DNA of 64,000 nt from assembly GCF_963576675.1 (NCBI RefSeq), contig NC_088916.1, forward strand, positions 83,469,501 to 83,533,500, in the 5' to 3' direction. Of the stretch, positions 33,552-44,498 are shown piece after piece (positions within the stretch are counted from its first letter, which is position 1; the number at the start of each line of letters is the position of its first letter). The DNA comes from Euphorbia lathyris. Its lineage: Eukaryota > Streptophyta > Magnoliopsida > Malpighiales > Euphorbiaceae. Both the position numbers and the translations under genes were made by a program. Under the pieces are notes generated by a model, which was given only the letters and a program-made list of their open reading frames with translations, was not told the DNA's origin and did no database searches.

Positions 33552-36500
33552 GAATTGCGTTACGTTACGTTACGTTACGTTACCTTACGTTACTCTGAGT
33601 TACATTACTTACGCTATGTTACTCTGAGTTACATTACTCTAAGTTACGTTACGCTACGTTACGTTACTATGAGTTATGTTACGTTATGTTACTATGACTG
33701 ACATGACGTTCCTATGTGTTATTTTACGTTATTCTGAGTTACATTACGGTACACTAAGTTACGTTGCTCTGAGTTACGTTATGTTACGTTACATTACTCT
33801 AAGTTACGTTACTCTGAGTTACGTTATGTTACGTTACATTACTCTAAGTTACGTTACTCCGAGTTACGTTATGTTACGTTATATTACGTTACTCTGAGTT
33901 ACGTTATGTTACATTACATTACTCTAAGTTACGTTACTCCGAGTTACGTTACGTTACGTTACGTTACGTTACGTTACGTTACGTTACGTTACGTTACGTT
34001 ACGTTATGTTACATTAAGTTATGTTACGTTACTCTGAGTTACGCTACGTTACTCTGAGTTACATTACTCTAAGTTACGTTACGCTACGTTACGTTACTAT
34101 GAGATATGTTATGTTATGTTACTATGACTTACGTAACGTTCATATGTGTTACGTTACGTTATTCTAAGTTACATTACGGTACACTAAGTTATGTTACGTT
34201 ATGTCACTCTAAGTTACGTTACTCTGAGTTACGTTATGTTACGTTATATTACTCTAAGTTACGTTACTCTGAGTTACGTTACGTTACATTACTCTAAGTT
34301 ACGTTATATTACGTTACATTACGTTACGTTACTTTGAGTTACGCTATGTTACTCTGAGTTACATAACTCTAAGTTACGTTACTCTTACGTTACTATGAGT
34401 TATGTTACGTTATGTTACTATGACTTACGTGACGTTCCTATGTGTTACGTTACGTTATTCTGAGTTACATTACGATACACTAAGTTATGTTACGTTACGT
34501 TACTTTGAGTTACGTTACGTTACGTTACGTTACGTTACGTTACGCTACGTTACGTTACGTTACGTTACTCTGAGTTACACTACTCTAAGTTAGGTTACAC
34601 TACATTACATTACTATGAGTTATGTTACGTTATGTTACTATGACTTACATGAAATTCCTATATGTTACGTTACGTTATTCTAAGTTACATTACGGTACAC
34701 TAAGTTATGTTACACTAAGTTATAATACGTTACATTACGTTATGTTACTCTAAGTTACGTTACTCTGAGTTACGTTATGTTACGTTACATTACTCTAAGT
34801 TACGTTACTCCGAGTTACGTTATGTTACGTTACGTTACGTTACGTTACGTTACGTTACGTTAAGTTACGTTACGTTGTGTTATATTAAGTTATGTTACGT
34901 TACTCTGAGTTACGCTACGTTACTCTGAGTTACATTACTCTAAGTTACGTTACGCTACGTTACGTTACTATGAGTTATGTTATGTTATGTTACTATGACT
35001 TACGTAACGTTCATATGTGTTACGTTACGTTATTCTAAGTTACATTACGGTACACTAAGTTATGTTACGTTATGTCACTCTAAGTTACGTTACTCTGAGT
35101 TACGTTATGTTACGTTATATTACTCTAAGTTACGTTACTCTGAGTTACTTTACGTTACATTACTCTAAGTTACGTTATATTACGTTACATTACGTTACGT
35201 TATGTTACGTTACGTTACGTTACGTTACGTTACGTTACGTTACGTTACGTTACGTTACGTTACGTTACGTTACGTTACGTTACGTTACGTTACGTTACGT
35301 TACGTTACGTTACGTTACGTTACTTTACGTTACGTTACTTTGAGTTACGCTATGTTACTCTGAGCTACATAACTCTAAGTTACGTTACGCTTACGTTACT
35401 ATGAGTTATGTCACGTTATGTTACTATGACTTACGTGACGTTCCTATGTGTTACGTTACGTTATTCTGAGTTACATTACGATACACTAAGTTATGTTATG
35501 TTACGTTACTTTGAGTTACGTTATGTTACGTTACGTTACGTTACGTTACGTTATGTTACGTTACGTTACGTTACGTTACGTTACGTTACGTTACGTTACG
35601 TTACGTTACGTTTACTCTGAGTTATGCTACATTAATCTGAGTTACAGTACTCTAAGTTACGTTACTATGAGTTACATTACGTTACGTTACGTTACATTAC
35701 ATTACTCTGAGTTACGCTACGTTACTCTGAGTTATGCTACGTTGCTCTGAGTTACAGTACTCTAAGTTACCTTAGTTTGCATTACGTTACATTACTCTAA
35801 GTTACGTTACTCTGAGTTACGTTATGTTAAGTTACGTTATATTACGTTACGTTACGCTACGTTACGTTACGCTACGTTGCGTTACGTTACGTTACGTTAC
35901 GCTACGTTACGTTACGCTACATTATGTTACGCTACGTTACGTTACGTTACGTTACGCTATGCTACGCTATGTTACATTAGGTTACGTTACGTTACGTTAC
36001 GTTACGTTACGTTACATTACGTTACGTTACGCTACGCTACGTTACGCTACGTTACGTTACGTTACGTTACGTTACGTTACGTTACGTTACGTTACGTTAC
36101 GTTACGTTACTCTGAGTTATGCTACGTTACTCTGAGTTATGCTACGTTGCTCTGAGTTATAGTACTCTAAGTTACATTACATTATTACGTTATGTTACTC
36201 TAAGTTATGCTACGTTACTCTGAGTTACGTTACATTACATTATGTTACGTTACTCTAAGTTACGTTACGTTACATTACGTTACTTTACGTTACTTGGAGT
36301 TACACTACGTTACTCTGAGTTACGCTACATTACTCTGAGTTACGCTACTCTAAGTTACATTATGTTACTATGAGTTATGTTACATTATGTTACTATGACT
36401 TACGTGACGTTCCTATGTTTTATGTTACGTTACTCTGAGTTATGTTATGTTACGTTACGTTACGTTACGTTACGTTACGTCACGTCACGTTACGTTACGT

Positions 36501-39059
36501 TATGCTACGTTGCTCTGAGTTACAGTACTCTAAGTTACCTTAGTTTGCGTTACGTTACTATGAGTTGCGTTCGGTTATGTTACTATGAGTTACGTTACGT
36601 TATTCTGAGTTACGTTACGTTACTCTAAGTTACGTTATGTTACTCTAAGTTACGTTATGTTACTATAAGTTATGTTACGTTACGTTATATTATGCTATCT
36701 TACGTTACTCTAAGTTACGTTACGTTATGTTGCTCTAAGTTACGTTACTCTAAGTTACATTACGTTACTATGAGTTACGTTATGATACATTATATTATGT
36801 TACTCTGAGTTACGCTACATTACTCTAAGTTACCTTACTTTACGGTATGTTACTATGAGTTAGGTTACCTTCTTATGAGTTATGTTACGTTATTCTGAGT
36901 TACGTTACATTACTCCGATTTACGTCACGTTACTCTAAGTTACGTTACGCTAAATTACATTACTCTAACTTATGTTACTCGAAGTTATGTTACGTCAGGT
37001 TGAGTTACATTACGTTACTCACAGTTACTCTACGTTACTCTGAGTTACTCTATGTTACTCTGACTTACATTACTCTAAGTTACCTTACTTTATGTTATGT
37101 TACTATGAGTTACCTTACTTTACATTACGTTACTATGAGTTACGTGAGGTTTTTATGAGTTATGTTACGTTATTCTGAGTTACGTTACGTTACGTTATGT
37201 TACGTTGCGTTACGTTACATTATTCTGAGTTACGTTACGTTATGTTATGTTACGTTACGTTATGATACGTTATGTTACGTTATGTTACGTTGCGTTACGT
37301 TACGTTACGTTGAGTTACGCTATGTTACTCTGAGTTACATTACTCTAAGTTACCTTACTTTACGTTACTACTATAAGTTACGTTACGTTATGTTACTATA
37401 AGTTACGTTATGTTATTCTGAGTTACGTTACATTACTCTAAGTTATGTTATGTTACTCTAAGTTACGTTACGTTACTCTAAGTTACGTTACTCTAAGTTA
37501 CATTACGTTACGTTACTATGAGTTATGTTATGTTACTATGAGTTACGTTATGTTACTATGAGTTACGTTACGTTACGTTACGTTACGTTACGTTACGTTA
37601 CGTTACTATGAGTTATGTTACGTTACGTTACGTTACGTTACACTACGTTACTTTGAGTTATGCTACAATACTCTGAGTTACATTACTGTAAGTTACCTTA
37701 CTTTACATTATGTTACTATTATGAGTTACGCTACATTATGTTACTATGAGTTACGTTACGTTATGTTACTATGAGTTACGTTACGTTATTCTGAGTTACT
37801 TTACGTTACTCTAAGTTACGTTACTTTAAATTATGTTACGTTACTATGAGTTACGTTACGTTAGGTTACGTTACGTTACGTTACGCTACGCTACGTTACG
37901 TTACGTTACGTTATTCTAAGTTTCATTACGTCACTCTAAGTTTCGTTCTGTTACTCTAAATTTCGTTACCTTACTCTAAGTTTCGTTACTCTAAGTTACG
38001 TTATGTTACGTTGAGTTACGTTACGTTGAGTTACGTTACGTTACCATGAGTATGTTATGTTAGTCTAAGTTACGTTACTCTGTGTTATGTTATGTTACTC
38101 TGAGTTATGATACATTATATTACGTTACGTTGAGTTAAATTACGTTATGTTGAGTTACACTACGTTGAGTTACGATACGTTACTCTAATTTACCTTACTT
38201 TACATTACGTTATGTTACGTTACGTTACCTTACCTTACTTTACCTTATGTTATGTTATGTTACGTTACGTTATGTTACGTTGTGTTGCCCTATGTTATGT
38301 TGCATTACATCACGTTATGTTACGTTATGTCACGTGAGGTTACTTTATGTTACGTTACTATGAGTTATGTTATGTTACTCTGAGTTACGCTACGTTACTC
38401 TGAGTTACATTACTCTAAGTTACCTTCCTTTACGTTAGGTTAATATGAGTTACGTTACATTCTGTTACTATGAGTTACGTTATGTTCCTATGAGTTATGT
38501 TACATTATTTCGAGTTACGTTACATTACTCTCAATTATGTTACATTACTATGAGTTACGTTATGTTATGTTATGTTATATTATGTTACTCTGAATTACTC
38601 TAAGTTACTCTAAGTTACTCTACGTTACTCTGAGTTACTCTACGTTACTCTGAGTTACATTACGTGACTATAAGTTACGTTTCGTTACCATGAGTTACGT
38701 TATGTTACTATGAGTTACGTTACGTTATTCTGAGTTACGTTACTCTAAGTTACGTTACTCTAAGTTACATTATGTTACGTTACTATGAGTTACGTTATGT
38801 TATGTTACTATGAGTTACGTTATGTTACTCTAAGTTACGCTACATTACTCTGAGTTACATTACTCTAAGTTACCTTACTTTATGTTACGTGACTATGAGT
38901 TAGGTTATGTTATGTTACTATGAGTTACGTTACGTTACTCTGAGTTACGATACATTACTCTAAGTTATGTTACGTTACGTTACGTCACGCTACACTACGA
39001 TACGTTACGTTGCATTACGTTACTCTGATTTACGTTACTTTACTCTGAGTCACGTTACG
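33552..39059. repeat. 5.5 kb TTACG pentanucleotide array
   Basis: The unit TTACG (ACGTT) is repeated in pure runs (for example 35200-35320, 34510-34550, 36055-36105) and mixed with TTATG, TTACA and the 10 bp forms TTACTCTGAG, TTACTCTAAG and TTACTATGAG. Higher-order copies exist: 34040-34330 recurs at about 34910-35200. The plus-strand frames (LRYVT repeats) exist only because the pure unit lacks stops on that strand; the complement CGTAA contains TAA in every frame. The array lies in the CACTA interior. Confidence 0.97.
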
Positions 39060-39068
39060 TTATTTAAT

Positions 39069-39405
39069 ATTATATGAGTTTTTATTATGTATAACAACAA
39101 AACAATTTTTTTTGAAGAAGAAGTTGATTCAATATTAAATATAAATCGAAAGTTTGAAAGGATGATATGAAATCTTTGAAGGATTGAAGTTGTTAGGTTA
39201 TTGATTTAAAATGAGATCTATGTGCAATAATATCCACGTTCCATCCCTTCATTCTTTTAAATCCTATTTAAAAATATTCATTTTTATCATAGCATTGATA
39301 AATTAAAAGAACATAAATATCTAAATATGGATTAATTAGATGTGAAAGTACAAAACTAAACCTTGAATTTCACAATTGTTGTTATATTTAGAGCATGATA
39401 TTACA
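39069..39405. other. CACTA interior spacer
   Basis: AT-rich, no feature recognised. Confidence 0.5.
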
Positions 39406-40252
39406 CATGGTTGTCAAAACCGGACCGGTCAAACAACTGTAAAAGATAAAGGATCAAGGGTTTGAGGTTTAATCGAGATCCAACCGGGGTTCAACCGGTA
39501 ATAAAAAATCATATGCAAATTATATTTTTATTCATATGTAATTTTATAACATAGTATAGTATCAACTATATTCATAAAAATTATACTAATATAATAACAT
39601 TTATTTACTATCAAAACATGATATCAAATTAATAATTTTAACATGACAAATAAATATAAAAATTAAAGAAAATATATATTTTTAAAATTAATAGTGATTA
39701 TTTTTTATTAATAACTAACATGTAAATATGTTAATAGGATATGTATTTTATAATTCAACTTAAATTTAAATTTATTAGATTTTTAAAATTTATTTGTATA
39801 TATTTAAAATCTAAATGCTAATTAAACTGTATTAATATTGAGAAAATATAATAATTGTTTAATGATATTTTCTAAATAAAAAAAATAATACTAAATCATA
39901 TTTTAATTATTTAAGTTATAACATTATTATTTATTCTTAAATAGTTAATAAAAGACATAAGTGAAATAGTAGTGTAGTGGTAAGTATTAGAATTTATAGA
40001 CTAAAGGTCAAAGTTTGAATCCTATCTTTGTCAAAATTTATATATTTTTTTAAGTAAACATGTCTAAAAGCAAACCGGATCAAACCGCTTAACCGGCATT
40101 GGGTCAACCGATTCAAGGTTGAACCGGCAGGTTTGAGCGGATCTGAACGGTTTTCAAGGATTTAATAACCGGACCACATCTGACCCGAAATTGTGACCGG
40201 TTCTGGTCGAACGGGGTTGGACCGGCCGGACCGTTCCGGGTTTGATAACCTT
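39406..40252. mobile_element. MULE-like MITE (847 bp) nested in CACTA
   Basis: Inverted termini CATGGTTGTCAAAACCGGAC and, from the right, AAGGTTATCAAACCCGGAAC are flanked by a perfect 9 bp duplication GATATTACA (39397-39405 and 40253-40261), the size expected for Mutator-like elements. GC-rich CCGG-containing ends enclose a very AT-rich middle. A tRNA-like relic lies at 39963-40033. No transposase is encoded. Confidence 0.85.
39963..40033 (+). other. tRNA-derived relic inside the MULE-like MITE
   Basis: TAGTGTAGTGG (39970-39980) fits a polymerase III A box and is followed by TAAGTATT. AGTTTGAATCC (40012-40022) fits a B box with one C-to-T change. The spacing of about 40 nt suits a tRNA, and the D-arm part resembles plant tRNA-Asp. 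The anticodon and acceptor stems do not form, so it is not a functional tRNA gene. Confidence 0.5.
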
Positions 40253-40556
40253 GATATTACATTTTTTTTATAGTGAAAAAGCTATTCCTTAGAATTTGGA
40301 CTGAATCTTGTATGTTGGAATGAATCTCCAACATTTGTTTTTTTAATTATTTAATTTTACTATATTTAGTGACTTTTATGTTATAGTTATTTTATAAATT
40401 TGAATAAATCAAATTGAACATTACCTAACGGATCGTGATAGAGTAGGATATATTTATTCTCAAATAGATAATAAAAACATAGTCATGAAAAAACAATTGA
40501 CAATATTATAATATTTAATATTTAATTTATTTGATTAATTATTTTTTAAGTATTAA

Positions 40557-41144
40557 GGGATAAAGTGTAAAAATACCCCTCATGTTTACAACTAGAAGTA
40601 ATTTTACTCTTATCATCTAAAATAGTGTAATTTTATCCCTAACTTTGATAGCCAAGAGAAATTTTACCCCTAAAGTAGATAAATTGAAAAAAATTGAAAA
40701 GTAATTCATAAATTATTTTCTCGGTCATGAATCTGGGCATCTAAATTTCACATGTATCGTCATTTTATCACTCATTAGTAATAGGTTATAAACATATGAT
40801 TAAATGTGAAAAAAATTAAAAAAAATATACCATATTTTGTATGAGCTGGGAAAAAAATTTAAATTTTTTTCCGAATTCATAAATATTAATTTCTAATTCT
40901 ATTATTAAATAACAAAAAATATGATACTTTTTTTAGAACCAACTGATACACAATTGGTGCAGAATAAAAAATAAAATATCAATGTCTTATAATAATATCT
41001 GAAATTAACCCAACTTGCCAATATTATGGGTAAAATTGCTTCTGTCTACTAAATATTAGAGATAAAATCGCACAATTTTAGATATTAAGTGTAAAATTAT
41101 TACTCCTGACTGTAAATGTTAAGTGTGTTTTGCAGCTTATTCCA
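40557..41144. mobile_element. MITE, 'TACCCCTAA' family, copy C (588 bp)
   Basis: It starts GGGATAAAGTGTAAAAATAC and ends TTTTGCAGCTTATTCCA, forming inverted termini. The flanks AGTATTAA (40549-40556) and GGTATTAA (41145-41152) are an 8 bp duplication with one mismatch. Confidence 0.82.
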
Positions 41145-41443
41145 GGTATTAAAATTAAATAAAATCTATAATTTATCTTTATTATTGATATCTTTAATAC
41201 ATTTGAAGGAACTCTGATCTTTTTTTTTATTAATTTATAAAGAATGTTTTTAGTAGATGATTTTTTTCATTATCTGTAATTTATTATACTTTTAATCTAT
41301 ATAGATATATTTTTTTTATCAATTTCTTTTTGTTTTATAGAAAAGAAAATAAACTTGTAAAAAACAAATGTGATACGCAATGATTGAAATAAAATTTGGT
41401 TCTCTAATTATTTATTTTTTTATAATTGAGTCTTTAAATATAA

Positions 41444-41479
41444 TTTTCACACACATTGACCCCTCAATGTGTGTGAAAA
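41444..41479. repeat. Short perfect hairpin
   Basis: Arms TTCACACACATTGA and TCAATGTGTGTGAA flank a CCCC loop. It lies in the CACTA interior; no function is suggested. Confidence 0.7.
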
Positions 41480-42106
41480 AAAAATTAGGAGTTTAATTCT
41501 TGAAATCTTAAAAGTTCAAGAAGTTAATCATGTACGTTTTGATACGTATTTTTTATAATGATGTATTTTGACTTTTTTTTTGTACTTAACATTTTATTAC
41601 TTCTAAGAAAATCATTCATTACTTTCTATAGTTTTTATTTATTTATAAAACTGCAATAAATAAGTAGATTTCGTTGCTAAATAATTCAATTTGTTACAGT
41701 ATTTTTTATCATAGTAAAGCGGTTGTAGCTGATACATTGCATATGGCTATAAAGTACACTTGTTGAAGCAAAAACTAGTAAATAGCTATGAAAGTGTTAT
41801 AATTGTAGCTATTTGTATATATTAGCTACAAAAATTAATTCATAGCTAACTTTTGTAGCTGCTAATTATTAATATTGCTATAGATGGGTAAACTTTGTAG
41901 CTAAATATTAATTAGAGAAAATATTTTTTATCATAGTTGAATAGTTGTAGCTAATACAGTACGCGCTGCTACAAAAATATATTTACCTAAGCAAAAATTG
42001 GTTAACAGCTATAAAAGTGGTATATCTGTATCTATTAGTATACATTAGCTACAAAAATATTTTTCATAGCTAACATTTGTAGCTATAGATCACATTTGTT
42101 GTAGTG

Positions 42107-42500
42107 TCCTCTGTTATTTATATTTTATTTTTATGTAGTTGACATTTGTAAAAAAAAGCCGAAATTTCACATTGCAATTTGTTTGTGTTTTAGACATCCT
42201 TTAAGTTACTAGAGCTTATTTACAATGTAAAGTAGGTCAAAGAACTAATTGTTAAATTGTAACCTTTGCAGAAACTTCAAGTTGATCTACACGCAGCAGG
42301 AATCAAAATCAAGCAGCATGAGGATAACTTGAAAATTTTGAAAAGTCAACGAAACAAATTAGAAGACTCAATACTTCTGCAAGTATGCTAAATTTTATTT
42401 TTTTGTGCCTCTTCTAGAGGATTAGTTCTTATTGAAGATTACTCAGCTAAGAAGTATTTGCATGTGCAGTTCACTTGGATACAAGCACATCTAGGAGCAA
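42107..42500 (+). repeat. Plus arm of DMS3-like foldback (right of CACTA)
   Basis: It continues the plus arm begun at about 28680-28841 after the CACTA insertion. It pairs with the reverse complement of 42531-42870. Arms meet across a loop of about 30 nt (42501-42530). Confidence 0.88.
42272..42382 (+). pseudogene. DMS3: DMS3-like exon, plus arm (start of coiled coil)
   Basis: This exon lies between the acceptor CCTTTGCAG and the donor GTATGC: 111 bp, 37 codons, reading [19 protein letters not shown] and [18 protein letters not shown]. It matches the DMS3 segment after the N-terminal tail, which begins a coiled-coil arm next to the SMC-hinge-like domain. It follows in phase from the exon at 28676-28777. 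About 120 bp beyond it, the sequence turns back into an inverted copy of itself, so no further DMS3 exons follow. Confidence 0.8.
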
Positions 42501-42530
42501 GTTAAAAACCATTACACTATACAACATAAA

Positions 42531-43080
42531 TTTGTGCATAGATGTCCTTGTATCCAAGTGAACTGCACATGCAAATACTTCTTAGCTGAGTGATGTTCAA
42601 GAAGAACTAATCCTCTAGAAGAGGCACAAAATATAATTTAGCATACCTTGCGGATCAAGTATTGAGTTTTCTAATTTGTTTGGTTGACTTTTCAAAATTT
42701 TCAAGTTATCCTCGTGCTGCTTGATTTTGATTCGTGCTGCATGTAGATCATGTTGCAGTTTCTGCAAAGGTTACAATTTAACAATTAGTTCTTTGAACTA
42801 CTTTACATTGTAAATAAGCTCCAGTAACTTAAAGGATGTCTAAAAAACAAACAAATTACAATGTGAAATGTCCAAATAACAGAAGAATTGCTTTTGATTC
42901 ACACGCACATCACAACAAAATGTAAAGATGCTTTACAAACTGAAAACCTTAGAATTGTATATGATGGATTGGGCTTGCATATAACCACCATTTGGGCAGT
43001 CATTATAGCCCTAAGTTTATCAATTGACATCTGAGCATGGCTTCTCAAAACTTCAATCTTCATAAACTGATTTTCCCCGA
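42531..43080 (-). pseudogene. DMS3: DMS3-like foldback, minus arm (inverted copy without CACTA)
   Basis: Minus-strand reading gives a degraded version of the N-terminal exon (about 43060-42950, ending CAATTCTAAG before GTTTTCAG). A continuous intron of about 190 bp without the CACTA follows. The second exon copy (42761-42647) reads [19 protein letters not shown] and KILKSQ before a donor GTATGC. The first exon is frameshifted relative to the plus arm; the second has substitutions but stays open and keeps four bases lost from the plus arm near its end. The arm documents both the inverted duplication and the empty CACTA site. Confidence 0.8.
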
Positions 43081-43099
43081 GCCATCGACCAAAAAAATT

Positions 43100-43960
43100 C
43101 ATGTTTGTGATGTTAATATTGATTTTGAAGAAGATATTATATGGCTTGAAAATCCAGTCTCATCCTCATTGAAGTAAGTCTTTGGCTACTGTAACTGTTT
43201 GGTTCTCTTGAATTGTTCAGTGTCTCAAGGTAAATTTGGATTTGATCTGTGGAATCCATCCACCAGCCAGTATAGGGAAGTTTCTGGTTTCAAAGTCACA
43301 CCTAAAGTCCGAACCATTAGCAACTCTTGAGCGAAAACGTCAATTAGAAGTTCAAGTTTGGATTTATAGATTGAAATCAAATATTTGGAGCAGTGCTCAA
43401 AATATCGGTTTCCTCGGGTCCAGAATTGATAGTGATAAATGTTTTCCTAGAATTGATTAGCTTAAGAATGGTAGTATGCACTGGTTATGCACACTTTTTT
43501 TGTAACAACGGAGAGAAATCAGAGATTGTTGAATTAGATGGGCAAAAAAAGACATTCTCTATAGTCTCTCAACCTGTTTGCTCAATCTACTCATTGGAAG
43601 GAGTTGAAACCAAATTACATGTTTTAGAACAGTTTCTTTGCATCAGCTATGTCTGTAGTTCCTGGAAAAATGGTGGAATTAATCAGGCTGATTTATATAT
43701 GAGGAAGAAGGATGAAGTTGATCAGTTTAGTTGGACAAAGTTATTCTCTGTTACAGAACCTTTATTTTTTTACACATGGTTTGACAATATTCAAAAGGAA
43801 AAGATAAGATTCTGCTTGATATTGGTATGGATTATATGCTTTGGTATCATCTTGAAGAGAAACGTTTCAGGGAGGTGGAAATAGACCAGAATTCTAATTG
43901 GGATAATCCAATTCTTTGTCTCATAGTTGAAAGTCTTGCATCTCCAGGTGGGGGAGCAAA
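43100..43960 (+). pseudogene. F-box-associated-domain gene, degenerate
   Basis: Several frames together reproduce the order of the F-box-associated (type 1/3) domain. GYCNCLVLLN and FGFDLWNPSTSQYREV (about 43175-43300) come first. A QVWIYRLKSNIWS block (43357-43395), NGSMHWL (about 43466), QFSWTKLFSVTEP (about 43723-43761) and finally MLWYHLEEKRFREVEI with LIVESLASPGG (about 43840-43950) follow. This domain is the substrate-recognition part of SCF ubiquitin-ligase adaptors such as the CPR1 type. At least two frameshifts and stops separate the blocks, and the N-terminal F-box itself is absent: the homology begins right where the DMS3-like arm ends. The family call is firm; the subfamily is not determined. 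Confidence 0.72.
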
Positions 43961-44482
43961 AAGCATATTCTAAGTAATCTTTCTATTAGATTATACTGCT
44001 TTTATTAAGTTATTTCTTGTCTTAGTAGATGTAGCATGACATTAATGTTTATTTGGCTCAATTTCTCATGATGGATTGCCATTGATATATAGCTGCAGCA
44101 GGAACAAATGTTTATGTTAATCTAAATGTGTGATGTCTAGGATTTTAGAGCTATATATTCAAGGATTATTAGTTGATTTTATATCGTCTAAGACTTTATC
44201 TGTTAAATTTGTTATGGTTAGGGATTTTACAGGATCTTCTTTGTTAAATAAGAAAAATATGTCAAAATTTTGTTATTATTCAGTGTACATTTTAAATAAA
44301 CATTGATATTCATTAGTTTTTCTCTTCTTTCAGTGGACATTTCAAATCAAAGTTGATATACATAAACTTTAATAAAAACAAACAAATTTCTAAATTTCTC
44401 CTAAAAAAACAAAAACAAAAACAAACATAAAAACAAAGACATTTCAAATAAGCCTCTCGAATCCCATTCCATATACAGAGCA
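43961..44482. other. Spacer, no feature recognised
   Basis: AT-rich DNA; nothing supported. Confidence 0.5.
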
Positions 44483-44498
44483 GTGCAAAGTGGATATT

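Larger units (their letters stand above)
28842..42106. mobile_element. 13.3 kb non-autonomous CACTA element carrying gene fragments
   Basis: The termini are CACTACAACAAATATC at 28842 and, read inward from 42106, CACTACAACAAATGTG: 13 bp identical. They are flanked by a 3 bp target duplication TCC (28839-28841 and 42107-42109). Both subterminal regions are dense in TAGCTAC motifs; on the right these lie in a tandem duplication of about 223 bp (41705 and 41928). No transposase was found. The interior holds an RPS15a fragment, a WEB-family fragment, nested MITEs and a large TTACG array. The inverted DMS3-like arm at about 42860-42880 preserves the unoccupied site. The element interrupts an intron of the DMS3-like plus arm. 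Confidence 0.92.

Noticed and set aside
33498..37401. Many plus-strand frames with LRYVT repeats
   Set aside because: They are translations of the TTACG array; the pure unit has no stop on the plus strand, so long frames are automatic. There is no start context, no codon bias and no protein family.
33552..39059. Telomere or CRISPR-like array
   Set aside because: The unit is TTACG, not the plant telomere TTTAGGG. There are no spacers and the organism is a plant.
39963..40033. Functional tRNA-Asp gene
   Set aside because: A and B boxes are recognisable, but stems and anticodon loop do not form, and it lies inside a MITE.
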